DNA from: Bowmanella pacifica
GTDB lineage: Bacteria > Pseudomonadota > Gammaproteobacteria > Enterobacterales > Alteromonadaceae
Direction of reading: 5' to 3'
DNA length: 64,000 bases
Assembly (NCBI RefSeq): GCF_014645355.1
Contig: NZ_BMLS01000004.1
Location: 272,338 to 336,337, forward strand
Under the pieces are notes generated by a model. It was not told the DNA's origin. It did no database searches and saw only the letters and a program-made list of their open reading frames with translations. Made by a program: the position numbers and the translations under genes. Below, piece by piece: positions 36,109-45,795 of this stretch. The stretch's first letter is position 1. Each line of letters opens with the position of its first letter.

Positions 36109-38547
36109 TTATAGGTGCCCAAGCCCCTTCCAGATGCCATCCTGTACTTTGCTGGACAACATCTGAAATAAATCGGATTCCATAATAGGACGAGAGATGT
36201 GGTAGCCCTGACCGATTTCGCAGTCCAGTTCATTCAGGCATCTCAGTTGCTCTTTGTTTTCCACGCCTTCCGCCACAACCTGCATACCCAGGTTATGTAC
36301 CATCGCGATGGTGGAGGAAACAATTTGATAATCAGCATGATTATCCAGCATACCGGCCACAAAACTGCGATCAATCTTAATCACCTCAACGGGCATTTTT
36401 TTCAGATAACTCAAAGATGAATAACCGGTACCAAAATCATCAATGGAAAAGCTGAAACCCAATTTACGCAAACTGTGCATAACACGAAGGCAATGGTCGA
36501 TATCCATGACCAAGGTACGCTCGGTGAGTTCGAATTCGATCCATTGTGCGTAAGGGCCGAATTCTTCCAGCAATTCTTGCAAATAGGGGGCAAGACGAGA
36601 ATCCAGCATTTGCTCGGCAGACAGGTTAACGGCAATTTTACAGTCCACCAGGCCGTTCTCACGCAGTCGCTGCAAGATCAAAAAAGCCCGGCGCAGTCCC
36701 CAGTAACCAATACGCAACATGCTTTCGGTGTGTTCCAGCAAGGGAATAAATTCATCAGGGGGGACAAAGCCCTTTTTCGGATGGATCCAACGCAATAAGG
36801 CCTCAAAACCCACCAGCCGGCCGCTGAGAATTTCAATCTGAGGTTGTAAAGCAAAACTAAACTCGTCGTAGTTCAGTGCATCCCGCACTTCTTCTTCCAG
36901 TTGTGTGCGACGCGTCAGGGCCCGGTACATTTGCTCGTTGTACAAGCAAGGGCGATTCCCCCCCTGATCCTTCGCATGGTACATAGCCATATCGGCCTGA
37001 CGTATTAACTCCTCAGGCACGGCATCCGGTTCGTGTGCCACGGAGATACCAATGCTGACAGACACATGAAAACTCAGGTTTCTTACTCGCACCGGGTGAC
37101 AAAAACGCCGTTGTATTGCCTCTGCCACTTTCAGTATTTGTCGCTCATCTTTTCTTGGTGCCAACACCAAAATAAACTCGTCGCCACCAAAACGACATAA
37201 AAAATCCCCTTGCTCCAAACACAGCGACAACTCCTGCGCAACACAGACCAGGAAATCATCTCCCAGTGAATGACCATGGCTGTCGTTGATCTTGCGGAAA
37301 TTATCAAAGTCGAGGAACAACACTGACAATATGCCGTGCTGCCCGGCCAGCTTGGGCACGGCCTCGGCGAGATAAAATGCGAGTTTATTGCGATTTGGCA
37401 AGCCAGTCAGCTTGTCATACATCGCAATGTTCTCTAATTCCTTGGTGTAAGACTCAACTTGCTTGTCGAGGCGCTCCAATTCGGCTCCGAGCGACAATGC
37501 AGATTCCTGCAATACTTCTAACTCATCAGATACCATTCTTGGCTGACGGCTCTGTGCAGCATGAAAATCACCATAACGCTTTTGTGCCAACAACGGCAGA
37601 CTGCCCGCCAAGGACACCAAACGCCGCCGGAAGCTGCGGGTCAGGGCAAAGGACAAACCAAGCAACAATACAAAGACTAAGGCTGCAATCCACAACGCCC
37701 GCTTCTGATAGGTCTTGTGGGCCCGGCTGAACTCGGTAATGTCATGCATTAGCAATAAATAGGCATCTTGCTGCTCTTGTTGCAAAGGCAACAAGTTAAG
37801 CAACAACATACTGTCCTCAAGTGTCAGTCTGGCACCATCAGTTAGCATGTCATCCAACGGCAAGGTTTCTGGCACCTGGCTTAAAATATACGCTAACTTA
37901 CTTCTTTTGCTGGACGCCAATGGCTCTTGTAAACGCAAATTCCGAAACACCCGTTCAGCACTGCCACTATCCTTTAGGAGGGCCAAATCGGCCCCGGTTG
38001 CCTGATTCAAATACGCCAGGGTTTCCAACAATGAGCCGCTGGATGACAACACCGCCCAGGATTGTTGTTCTAGTAAAATAGGGACACTGACGTACAACTC
38101 ACACAACTGATCACAGCGGATGCTGGCAACCGACATTTGTGTATCCACCACTTTCTGCCTGTCACGAAGAATATGGCCAGGAACTTTGGGGGTGGTGCTA
38201 TAGAGTAATTGCCCGGATTGCCTGAACAGCCAAAGATCGCCCACCTGCCAGTTCATCTGCAAATGCTCAATCTCTTCCTCAACTAATTTGGCAACCTCTT
38301 GCTTACTTTGCCCGTCAAGACTGCGAAAACGCACCAACGATTCCAAACGGGTTTCCATTCGGTTCAGTAACATGTCGGTAATGAGTTGATATTGCTGCCC
38401 GTCCTTGTTGAGCAGGTATTCCTGTTGCTTAGCAAAATCCTCATCCAGCTTTTCCAACCAACTGTATGTCAGCAGCGTGCTACCAAAGACCAACCCAATA
38501 GCCAGTAAGCCGAGTATCTTCCAGGGCAGGCTAATAAACACCCGCAT
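36109..38547 (-). CDS. Membrane GGDEF-EAL protein
   Basis: An 812-residue inner-membrane signalling protein. Order: span 1 (about 8-28), periplasmic sensor region of about 250 residues, span 2 (about 283-303), a GGDEF domain (GLPNRNKL, then FGGDEFILV with intact active site) and an EAL domain (FEALLRWIHP, DDFGTGYSSLSYL, KIDRSFV, VVAEGVEN). Both catalytic motifs look intact, so it might make and degrade cyclic di-GMP, with the sensor setting the balance. It begins 1 nt after the stop of the porin-like gene, and its operon also encodes a PstS-like periplasmic protein, suggesting sensing of a periplasmic ligand. Confidence 0.93.
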   Translation of the reverse strand: MRVFISLPWKILGLLAIGLVFGSTLLTYSWLEKLDEDFAKQQEYLLNKDGQQYQLITDMLLNRMETRLESLVRFRSLDGQSKQEVAKLVEEEIEHLQMNWQVGDLWLFRQSGQLLYSTTPKVPGHILRDRQKVVDTQMSVASIRCDQLCELYVSVPILLEQQSWAVLSSSGSLLETLAYLNQATGADLALLKDSGSAERVFRNLRLQEPLASSKRSKLAYILSQVPETLPLDDMLTDGARLTLEDSMLLLNLLPLQQEQQDAYLLLMHDITEFSRAHKTYQKRALWIAALVFVLLLGLSFALTRSFRRRLVSLAGSLPLLAQKRYGDFHAAQSRQPRMVSDELEVLQESALSLGAELERLDKQVESYTKELENIAMYDKLTGLPNRNKLAFYLAEAVPKLAGQHGILSVLFLDFDNFRKINDSHGHSLGDDFLVCVAQELSLCLEQGDFLCRFGGDEFILVLAPRKDERQILKVAEAIQRRFCHPVRVRNLSFHVSVSIGISVAHEPDAVPEELIRQADMAMYHAKDQGGNRPCLYNEQMYRALTRRTQLEEEVRDALNYDEFSFALQPQIEILSGRLVGFEALLRWIHPKKGFVPPDEFIPLLEHTESMLRIGYWGLRRAFLILQRLRENGLVDCKIAVNLSAEQMLDSRLAPYLQELLEEFGPYAQWIEFELTERTLVMDIDHCLRVMHSLRKLGFSFSIDDFGTGYSSLSYLKKMPVEVIKIDRSFVAGMLDNHADYQIVSSTIAMVHNLGMQVVAEGVENKEQLRCLNELDCEIGQGYHISRPIMESDLFQMLSSKVQDGIWKGLGHL

Positions 38548-38548
38548 T

Positions 38549-39742
38549 TTAGAACCAGTACATCAATTGCACGGCCCACATATTCCAGTATTCACTGTCA
38601 TTGATCTCGGTATCGGGTAGCACGGCCGGCGACAACCGCCCAGTTCCTTTAATACGGTGCACTTCTGCCTGCAACGACCAGTTGTCGGCCAAACGGTAGG
38701 TAGTGCCGAGGGTTAGAGTATCTGAATAGCCAAAGTAATGCGGTATCTGACCGTTACTTTGCAGCTCCAGCCACTCACCACCCCGGCCATTTTTATTCAT
38801 ATCAAATAAATCAAGTCTGGCCAGTAAGGTAAGATTACTAGTGGCAAACCAGCGGCCCTGGAAATACACCCCCTGTGAGTACAGTTCCTGCTGGTAGCCA
38901 GGAAAGAGCATGTTCTGGTAATTCACATTTTCATGAATAGCTTCGGTGGAAAAGTCCCAAAATTCAGCACTGTACTTGTAATTTACAATAATGCGACGGG
39001 TATTGGCCCGGCCATCAACAAATGCATCTTGCTCACTCTTGAGGTATTCAAAATCAGAATTGACGAAGGCCACACCGAACTGGCTGAACGAGTCGCGAGG
39101 TTGAAAATAGAAACTCAGTTGATGGTCAAAAATCTGCTCCAGCCGCCCTCCGGCCGCATCACCGAGTAGCGTCTTGGTCAACGCACGCTCAATAGGGGTG
39201 TCGCCATAGCTCCAATTCAACTCCCAGCTACCCAACGTGCCGTCACCTTGCACCAACAGGGCAGCACCATCATTGCCCTTCGCAAAATCTCTGAAGGCAT
39301 CGTAATAAAGTGACTGAGGTAAAATAATCGAAGGACGGGTATGAGGTATATCGCGGGTTGATGAGTATAACCAGTGGTAGTTCTTAAACCGTCCTACATT
39401 CAAATTGACCTGCCAGTTCTCTGCACTGTATAGATTCCAGTCCAGAAACAGATAATCCAGTCTCACTCCTTCTGGATAGCGATTTCCACCATTCAGGTAA
39501 ACAGCTTGCGACGCCAAACGCAAAGTCGGAGAGATTTGATAAGAAAGATTGAGCCCTACCTCTGTGAGCTTGAAGGACACATCACCGGAGTCATTCACAA
39601 AGTTGCTCTTGCTAGCTTGCATCACGCCCTGAGACACAAAGCCATGCCAGGCAACATCGCTTTCAGCGCTGACCGATGACGACATCACGAAACCCAGCCA
39701 CAGACCTGCCACTATCCTTATGCCTTTACGCTTACTCATCAT
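38549..39742 (-). CDS. Outer-membrane porin-like beta-barrel protein
   Basis: A 397-residue exported protein with signal peptide (IVAGLWLGFVMSSSVSA). The rest alternates amphipathic beta strands with aromatic girdles (VAWHGFVSQGVMQ, GLNLSYQISPTLRLASQAVY, TLGTTYRLADNWSLQAEVHR) and ends with aromatic MYWF, an assembly signal for outer-membrane barrels. No specific family is certain. Start at ATG 39740-39742 (a second ATG follows); AGGAAGG precedes. It overlaps the 3' end of the PstS-like gene by 11 nt and is followed at once by the GGDEF-EAL gene, so all three are co-translated. Confidence 0.78.
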   Translation of the reverse strand: MMSKRKGIRIVAGLWLGFVMSSSVSAESDVAWHGFVSQGVMQASKSNFVNDSGDVSFKLTEVGLNLSYQISPTLRLASQAVYLNGGNRYPEGVRLDYLFLDWNLYSAENWQVNLNVGRFKNYHWLYSSTRDIPHTRPSIILPQSLYYDAFRDFAKGNDGAALLVQGDGTLGSWELNWSYGDTPIERALTKTLLGDAAGGRLEQIFDHQLSFYFQPRDSFSQFGVAFVNSDFEYLKSEQDAFVDGRANTRRIIVNYKYSAEFWDFSTEAIHENVNYQNMLFPGYQQELYSQGVYFQGRWFATSNLTLLARLDLFDMNKNGRGGEWLELQSNGQIPHYFGYSDTLTLGTTYRLADNWSLQAEVHRIKGTGRLSPAVLPDTEINDSEYWNMWAVQLMYWF

Positions 39743-40190
39743 CGCCTTCCTCACTAATGGCTAGTTTGATCACCCCAACTCCAGAGGTATTTTCTGCTAC
39801 AGAGATATAACCAATTGCACCGGGCGTTTGTGCCACCACCTGCAACATCTGCTGTTCGTCATAGACTTCGATAGGGCGCTCGCTGAGCCCGGAATACACC
39901 AGCTTGTTCCAAAGGCGTTCCAACTGGTACGGAAACATATTTAGTTGTGATTTACTGAAGTGCTGGTGAAGGGCATTCTGGTTGGGTAAAACGAAGACTT
40001 TGATCAGTAAGCCGTTTGGCCACTGCCGTTGACGCATAGTAAAGATTCGCCGCAACTGGGCTTGAGACAAGCTTTCAATCTGAGTATCGGCATTGACAAT
40101 GATTTGCGCATCACTGGCCATGGCTTGGGCAGGCCATAGCAATATCAGCAGAAGTCCAACAATTAATCTCACGAAATGAATATTCCTCAC
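39732..40190 (-). CDS. Small PstS-like periplasmic substrate-binding protein
   Basis: A 152-residue exported protein. After a signal peptide (LIVGLLLILLWPAQAMA) come IIVNADTQIESLSQAQLRRIFTMRQRQWPNG and the end VVAQTPGAIGYISVAENTSGVGVIKL, which correspond to the phosphate-binding PstS-like fold (PBP-like domain 2), but in a shortened form without the second lobe. Start GTG at 40188-40190; another GTG six codons later is possible. First gene of a three-gene operon with a porin-like and a GGDEF-EAL protein. It may bind phosphate or another oxyanion; transporter partners are absent. Confidence 0.75.
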   Translation of the reverse strand: MRNIHFVRLIVGLLLILLWPAQAMASDAQIIVNADTQIESLSQAQLRRIFTMRQRQWPNGLLIKVFVLPNQNALHQHFSKSQLNMFPYQLERLWNKLVYSGLSERPIEVYDEQQMLQVVAQTPGAIGYISVAENTSGVGVIKLAISEEGDDE

Positions 40191-40502
40191 GTCCCTGCCC
40201 TATGTCAGTACTTCTGCAACGTCAGTTACCACACAAGCATAGCCCAACTCTCCCAATTCAAAAGTATTTATTATCGAAAATCAAACTCTTACTCGATTTT
40301 TTTACACTCATATAGGTTACTGCTTAAGCAAACAATCACACTCAATCGGTTATGTGGATATCACCCTATCATCATGGCGATATGTACACGGACCCTTGCC
40401 ACAGGTATGGACAAAGGAGGAGCCTATACCCTGCATCAGGCGGTTGATTCAGTTTATGGCGATTTCTGGTAAAGTGCGCGTATCAAAAGGCCAATTAAAA
40501 AG
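40191..40502. other. Intergenic region between divergent PstS-like operon and waaA
   Basis: A 312-bp AT-rich region that must hold promoters for both divergent units. A conserved Pho box was looked for and not found. A 21-codon frame starting at the ATG near 40407 ends before waaA and lacks a ribosome binding site. Nothing else is supported. Confidence 0.4.
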
Positions 40503-41819
40503 ATGCCAAGTATTACCTCTCACACTCAACCAACACTATTGCAAGAAATGATACGCTGGGGTTATACACTGCTGCTGGCGGTATTATCTCCCGTGGTATT
40601 TATCAGCCAAACAATCCAGTCAATACGGGGTGGCTCAACATATCCTCGACGCGGTTTGCAGGGTTTAGGGCGAGTGCCGACACCTCCCAAGACCGGGGGA
40701 CTGCTGATCCACTGTGTTTCTGTGGGTGAAGTGGTCGCGGCAAGTGGACTGATTCGCCGTATTCAAACCTTAGATCCCACCCTGCAGATTTGTATCAGCA
40801 CAACAACCCCAACCGGGGCTGAGCGCGTGCAACAAAGCTTCGGAACAACTGTTCATCACTGCTATCTGCCATTTGATCTGCCCTTTGCGATGCAAAGCAT
40901 GCTCAACCGGATCGCCCCCAGCCGGGTAGTGATAATGGAAGTGGAACTATGGCCAAACCTTATTCATGCCTGCTGGAGAAAAGGCATACCGGTTAGCGTG
41001 ATTAATGCCAGAATGACTGACCGATCGCGTAACAGCTATTGGAAATTGCGGGGCCTGTTTACCCCCATGCTACATAAGCTACAGCAGGTGTGCTGCCAAG
41101 GGCAGCGTGACTATGACAACTACCTCAAGCTTGGTATTGAACAGCAAAAGCTCTGCCTGACCAACAATATTAAGTTTGACCTGGATATCCCGGATAAGGC
41201 GGACTTATCGGCTAAGAATATCGCCAAGTACGGTCTGCAAGGACGACAAATATTGCTGGCTGGCAGCACCCATGAGCCCGAAGAGGAAGTCCTGCTGGAT
41301 GCCTATTCACAACTGAAAAAACAGCATAGGGGCTTGTTGTTGGTACTCGTGCCACGCCATCCACAACGCTTCGACAAAGTTGCCGAACTATGCGAGAAAC
41401 GCGGGCTGCAAACCAGTCGTACAAGCAAAGGACACCACTGTCATCAGGCAACCGACGTATTGCTGGCAGATGAAATGGGTCTGTTAACCGGCTTGTATGC
41501 TATTGCAGACATCGCCTTTGTCGGAGGTAGCCTCGCCTCACGAGGAGGACACAACGCACTCGAACCGGCAGCCATGGCGGTCCCTATTTTGATGGGTCCA
41601 TCACAGCATAATAATCCGCAGATTTGTCAGGTTCTTCATGATGCGGGCGCCCTGAGGCAAGTTGAAAACGGCCAGCAAATCGCTCACTACACAAACTATT
41701 GGCTAACTCACCCAGCAGACAGGATGGCATCTGGCACAGCAGGGTTAGAGGTGGTAAAGGCTAACAGAGGAGCTGTGGATGCAACCCTTGCCCAGCTTTT
41801 CAAGACCTCTGACCGTTAA
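40503..41819 (+). CDS. waaA: 3-deoxy-D-manno-octulosonic acid (Kdo) transferase
   Basis: A 438-residue inner-membrane-anchored GT-B glycosyltransferase that adds Kdo to lipid A precursor. Features: N-terminal hydrophobic anchor (WGYTLLLAVLSPVVF), LIHCVSVGEVVAASGLI with the catalytic Glu, MEVELWPNL, INARMTDRS and GGSLASRGGHNALEPAAM near the C terminus. The ATG at 40503 is used; an ATG at 40548 aligns better with the E. coli N terminus, and neither has a strong ribosome site. Presence of a Kdo kinase gene nearby suggests it adds a single Kdo, as in Vibrio and Haemophilus. Its stop overlaps the convergent GT9 gene by 4 bp. Confidence 0.93.
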   Translation: MPSITSHTQPTLLQEMIRWGYTLLLAVLSPVVFISQTIQSIRGGSTYPRRGLQGLGRVPTPPKTGGLLIHCVSVGEVVAASGLIRRIQTLDPTLQICISTTTPTGAERVQQSFGTTVHHCYLPFDLPFAMQSMLNRIAPSRVVIMEVELWPNLIHACWRKGIPVSVINARMTDRSRNSYWKLRGLFTPMLHKLQQVCCQGQRDYDNYLKLGIEQQKLCLTNNIKFDLDIPDKADLSAKNIAKYGLQGRQILLAGSTHEPEEEVLLDAYSQLKKQHRGLLLVLVPRHPQRFDKVAELCEKRGLQTSRTSKGHHCHQATDVLLADEMGLLTGLYAIADIAFVGGSLASRGGHNALEPAAMAVPILMGPSQHNNPQICQVLHDAGALRQVENGQQIAHYTNYWLTHPADRMASGTAGLEVVKANRGAVDATLAQLFKTSDR

Positions 41820-42847
41820 GGCTTTTCTGCCAGCCAGGCATCCACCTTATTTTTTACCGCTTGCACTGAAATTCTGGCCATAAGCTGCGAGCCTTTCACC
41901 CGCGTTCCCCAAGGCAGTTCCTGCCAGCTTTTGCCTTTTTGTTCCAACACCAGCTCGTCGTAAACGGATACCACCAGATGCTGATCCAAATAAGGACCAG
42001 TGCGACGAGGATTACTATGCGCATACAAACCTATCACCGGTGTGCCAACCGTGGTTGCCATATGGGCAGGCCCTGTATCAGGTGCGATCACCAGCTTTGC
42101 GCCAGCGATTAATGCCAACATCTGCTTTAGACTGGTTTTACCCACAAAATCAGCGCAAATCGTTTTGGTATGGGCAAGAATGGCATCGGCCAGTTTTCTG
42201 TCCAGCCCCCCAGGACCGCCGCACAACACCACGTTTTTCCCCTGTTGGTGCAAGTACTCAGCAATCTGAGCATATCGTTCAGGCAGCCAATTACGCTCAG
42301 CCTTGCTCGCCGCCGGACTAATGATCACATAGTCACCCAAGGGTTGAGTTTGCTCTGCAGCCCACTGTCGGTCTTGCTCACTCAGGGGCATATCCCAATG
42401 GACTGTGTTTTCGGCCGGCACACCTAAGGCATCGGCAAAAGCCATAAACCCATCCAGCACATGTGCATGACGCTGCGGGGCAATACGCTTACCGGTAAAC
42501 AACCAGTGGAACTCCTTGCTACGCTGCCAGTCAAAACCAAGCTTTTGTTTTGCCTTAATTTGCATCGCCGCGAAGTTAGCCCGCAATGCCACTTGCATCA
42601 CCAGCAAGGCATCAAAGACCTGTCCGGCTAACTGTTGCTTCAGATGTGAATAGGCCTGACGCCCCTGACGTTTATCAAAGATAACAAAATCAACATCAGG
42701 TAAATCACCAATGAGTTGGTGTTCAACCTTACCTATTACCCAGGTAAGGCGCGCATCTGGCCATTGGCGCCGGATTCGCTGCACCATAGCAACAGCATGA
42801 CAAACATCGCCGATGGCGGATAAACGCAGGATACACAGGTTTTTCAC
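41816..42847 (-). CDS. Glycosyltransferase family 9 (heptosyltransferase-like)
   Basis: A 343-residue cytoplasmic GT-B enzyme. ILRLSAIGDVCHAVAMVQRIRRQWP at the start and VIAPDTGPAHMATTVGTPVIGLYAHSNPRRTGPY near the end are the GT9 signatures of ADP-heptose transferases; the combination resembles heptosyltransferase I (WaaC). It probably adds the first L-glycero-D-manno-heptose to Kdo in the LPS core. WaaF or a related enzyme cannot be excluded. It is divergent from kdkA (57 bp). Confidence 0.88.
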   Translation of the reverse strand: MKNLCILRLSAIGDVCHAVAMVQRIRRQWPDARLTWVIGKVEHQLIGDLPDVDFVIFDKRQGRQAYSHLKQQLAGQVFDALLVMQVALRANFAAMQIKAKQKLGFDWQRSKEFHWLFTGKRIAPQRHAHVLDGFMAFADALGVPAENTVHWDMPLSEQDRQWAAEQTQPLGDYVIISPAASKAERNWLPERYAQIAEYLHQQGKNVVLCGGPGGLDRKLADAILAHTKTICADFVGKTSLKQMLALIAGAKLVIAPDTGPAHMATTVGTPVIGLYAHSNPRRTGPYLDQHLVVSVYDELVLEQKGKSWQELPWGTRVKGSQLMARISVQAVKNKVDAWLAEKP

Positions 42848-42904
42848 TCAAGTTTCCATAACGGATCGTGTAAAATGGCGAATTTACCACAAAGCGGGAA
42901 CAAG

Positions 42905-43654
42905 ATGTCGTCTGTTAAGCAGGGCCATCAAGGGGCGCATAGCTGGCTGGTTGATGCTGAAGTGATACCGGATCTTGCCCCCCAGCATTTCGACATCAGG
43001 TTTTGGCAGTCGGCCAACTTGATCACTGGACACTCTACCGGCCGCGGCACAACCTATTTTGTTCACCACAACCATACCCCGCTGGTGCTTCGTCATTACC
43101 GCCGCGGCGGATTGATTGGAAAACTGCTGTCAGACCAATACCTTTTTACCGGCCTTAGCCGCTGCCGGTCATTTCAGGAGTTCCATTTGCTAAACTGGAT
43201 GCATGCACAAGGTTTACCAGTGCCTCGCCCAGTTGCTGCCCATGTGCATCGCTCAGGCCCTATTTATCGGGCCGACCTGATATTGCAACAAATCAACAAG
43301 GCCAACGATCTGCACCATATTTTGTGCGCGTCACCACTAGAGGCCTCACAATGGCAAAATGTGGGAAAAACCATTGCCAGAATGCATCAGGCACAGATCT
43401 ATCATCATGATTTGAATATCCACAATCTGATGCAGGATGAGGAAGGAAAAATCTGGTTAATTGACTTTGACCGCTGTTACAAGCGCCATGGTACGGACTG
43501 GCAGCCTCAAAACCTTGCCCGCTTGAAACGCTCTTTGGAAAAAGAGTCTGCGCGCACATCCCCTTACTATTATCAGCCAGACGACTTCACCTGTTTACTA
43601 CAGGGATATCACCAACAGCTTAACGGGAATCCGCATGACAAAGCCGCAAATTAA
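42905..43654 (+). CDS. kdkA: 3-deoxy-D-manno-octulosonic acid kinase KdkA
   Basis: A 249-residue kinase-fold protein that phosphorylates the single Kdo of the inner core. Visible: STGRGTTYFVHHNHTPLVLRHYRRGG (nucleotide-binding region with the catalytic Lys/Arg strand), IARMHQAQIYHHDLNIHNLM with catalytic HD-x4-N loop, and IWLIDFDRCYK with the metal-binding Asp. Start ATG at 42905, with GGGA 6 nt upstream, aligns with the family; an ATG ten codons earlier is in frame. The next gene starts within its 3' end (20 nt overlap). Confidence 0.9.
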   Translation: MSSVKQGHQGAHSWLVDAEVIPDLAPQHFDIRFWQSANLITGHSTGRGTTYFVHHNHTPLVLRHYRRGGLIGKLLSDQYLFTGLSRCRSFQEFHLLNWMHAQGLPVPRPVAAHVHRSGPIYRADLILQQINKANDLHHILCASPLEASQWQNVGKTIARMHQAQIYHHDLNIHNLMQDEEGKIWLIDFDRCYKRHGTDWQPQNLARLKRSLEKESARTSPYYYQPDDFTCLLQGYHQQLNGNPHDKAAN

Positions 43655-44711
43655 AGTGCTGTTTATTCCGGTATCCTCGCCTGAGGGGATCGGGGAATAT
43701 ATGCGCAGCGTTATTCTCGCCGACGCCATTCGTGATACGTGGCCGCAAGCAGAAATTGGATTCATATTGAATCGTCATGCTCCCTATGCATCCGCTTGCC
43801 CCTACCCAGCCTTGCTTTTAGACGCCTCACCAACAAAATGCGAAGCCCAGGTCAACGCCCATATGCGGGAGTTTTGTCCTGGCTTAGTCATTTTTGATGC
43901 TTCTGGACGTCAATCACAATTGGCCCAAGCCAAAGCATTGGGCGCCAAAGTGATCTTTATCAGCCAACACAAAAGTAAGCGTCGGCGGGGGATGAAAATT
44001 GGCCGCGCCAGATTGACCGATAAACATTGGGTAGTACAACCAGAATTTGTTATCGGCAAGCCCTCCTGGCTATCTCAACATAAGCTCAAATGGCTGGGAC
44101 TCACCAAACCGCAGTGCATCGGCCCTGTCTTTACCAATCCGCAGCCAGAAATCCAAGCAAGCCTGCTGGCGATGCACTCGCTTGAGCGGCACGAGTTTGT
44201 CTTACTTAATGCCGGCTCTGGCGGTCATAAAATCGACAATGAGTTGGCCGCAGACCGTTTCGCTGAAGTGGCAAAAGCCACCGCAGCCACGGGGCGCCGG
44301 GCTGTATTAGTACTTGGCCCTAACTATCCAAAGGCACAACCTCAAATACCCGGCGTATTGTGCTTAAGCCAAGTGGACAACCGAGACTTCATCACCCTGC
44401 TAGATGCTTGCAGGTATGCGGTTATTAGTGGCGGAGACACGCTCCTTCAAGCTATCGCCCTGTCGGTCCCGACGCTGGCTGTGCCCGTATCCAAAGATCA
44501 GCCTAAACGTATCGCTACATGTGCAAAACTACACTTGATTCAGGATTGCCCATGTGAGGTCAACAACATGGTAGCAGCCTGCAAGGTACTAGATAACCAA
44601 GCAGAATTAACCAAACTCAAGCAAAACATGGCAACCCTCCCCCAACTCAATGGCTTGAATACAGCCATGGCGGATATTCACCAACTCCTGGAAGCAGCAA
44701 AGAATGACTAA
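43635..44711 (+). CDS. Glycosyltransferase, GT28/MurG-like fold
   Basis: A 358-residue cytoplasmic protein. FIPVSSPEGIGEYMRSVILADAIRDTWP resembles the N-terminal glycine-rich loop of UDP-sugar-dependent GT-B enzymes, and ISGGDTLLQAIALSVPTLAVPVSKDQPKR is the acceptor-sugar/nucleotide site loop of the GT28 type. The exact sugar is unknown. It overlaps kdkA (20 nt) and the next glycosyltransferase (8 nt), forming kdkA-GT-GT, so it should act in LPS outer core assembly. Confidence 0.75.
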   Translation: MTKPQIKVLFIPVSSPEGIGEYMRSVILADAIRDTWPQAEIGFILNRHAPYASACPYPALLLDASPTKCEAQVNAHMREFCPGLVIFDASGRQSQLAQAKALGAKVIFISQHKSKRRRGMKIGRARLTDKHWVVQPEFVIGKPSWLSQHKLKWLGLTKPQCIGPVFTNPQPEIQASLLAMHSLERHEFVLLNAGSGGHKIDNELAADRFAEVAKATAATGRRAVLVLGPNYPKAQPQIPGVLCLSQVDNRDFITLLDACRYAVISGGDTLLQAIALSVPTLAVPVSKDQPKRIATCAKLHLIQDCPCEVNNMVAACKVLDNQAELTKLKQNMATLPQLNGLNTAMADIHQLLEAAKND

Positions 44712-45795
44712 ACAAATTGCCATTGTAATAGATAGCCTGGCAGGCGGAGGCGCAGAAAAGGTCATGTTGACCCTGGCGCAGACTATGCTTCAACGTGGAC
44801 ATAATGTGCATCTATTGGTCTTACAAAACTTTGGCTTATATGACGTACCGGATAACTTGCCAGTGCATTACTGGAAAGCCAGTAAGACAGAACGCTGCGA
44901 TGCACTTTGGGGAATGGGCAAGTTGAGCCGGGAGTTCCTAATCTGGATTCGTGATGTGCAGTTGCAAGTAGGCCAGTTTGACTTATTCATATCCAATCTG
45001 GACAAAAGTAACCTGTTAATGAGCCGCGCCAATCTGGAGCCCACCTACTTTGTTGTCCACAATGCTGTTGCCGAAGAGCTGAAGAAAGAAAGAAGGCTTG
45101 GTCCCATTAAGTATTTCAAAATGTGGCGAGCCAAGAAGGCGTTGGAAGGCAAAAAACTGATCACCGTCTCCCATGGTATAGAGAAAGAAATTCGGGCCAG
45201 TGGGTTCATCCATCCCCAATCTGTGCAGACCATTTACAACCCCTTCAATGTAGAAGAGATTCAACGACTAGCCCAAGCTCCTACAAACGGCATTCCACAG
45301 GGTGACTATATGGTGCACGTAGGCCGTTTTGCTAAACAGAAAAGGCACGACATCTTATTCCAGGCTATGCGCGAGATGGATAATAAACTGCCTATGGTAT
45401 TGCTCTGCAACAATACCAGCAAAGCCAAGAAAATGGCCAAGCACTATGGTGTTGAAGACCGCATTATTTTACCCGGCTTTCAGGCCAATCCTTACCCGTG
45501 GATAAAACAAGCCAAACTCCTGGCACTGAGTTCGGACTGCGAAGGCTTACCAACAGTATTAATCGAATCATTAATATGCGGAACACCTATAGTAAGCACT
45601 AACTGCCCACATGGGCCAGAAGAAATAATGACCGGGCCACTGGCAGAGTTCCTAGTCCCTTGCCGGAACCCAGAGAGTCTAGCACTGGCTATGGACAAGG
45701 CACTCCAGGTTTATCCAGATCTACAAGAAGCCGAGATTCTAAATCAGGTCAGTGCAGAAAACGTTACCCAGTCATACTTAGCATTAGCTGGCTAG
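44704..45795 (+). CDS. Glycosyltransferase family 4
   Basis: A 363-residue GT-B enzyme. Features: IDSLAGGGAEKVMLTLAQTM at the N terminus (acceptor site loop), HVGRFAKQKRHDILFQAM at the start of the donor domain, and LSSDCEGLPTVLIESLICGTPIVSTNCPHGPEEI with the Glu-x7-Glu motif typical of GT4. Likely an LPS core galactosyl-, glucosyl- or GlcNAc transferase. Last gene of the kdkA operon; its stop abuts the convergent wzi stop. Confidence 0.88.
   Translation: MTKQIAIVIDSLAGGGAEKVMLTLAQTMLQRGHNVHLLVLQNFGLYDVPDNLPVHYWKASKTERCDALWGMGKLSREFLIWIRDVQLQVGQFDLFISNLDKSNLLMSRANLEPTYFVVHNAVAEELKKERRLGPIKYFKMWRAKKALEGKKLITVSHGIEKEIRASGFIHPQSVQTIYNPFNVEEIQRLAQAPTNGIPQGDYMVHVGRFAKQKRHDILFQAMREMDNKLPMVLLCNNTSKAKKMAKHYGVEDRIILPGFQANPYPWIKQAKLLALSSDCEGLPTVLIESLICGTPIVSTNCPHGPEEIMTGPLAEFLVPCRNPESLALAMDKALQVYPDLQEAEILNQVSAENVTQSYLALAG

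Noticed and set aside
40176..40472. 98-residue frame upstream of waaA
   Set aside because: It begins inside the divergent PstS-like gene, lacks a ribosome site and shows no family features.
40191..40502. Pho box for the PstS-like gene
   Set aside because: CTGAC repeats are present on the minus strand but 17 nt apart, not the 11-nt period of Pho boxes.
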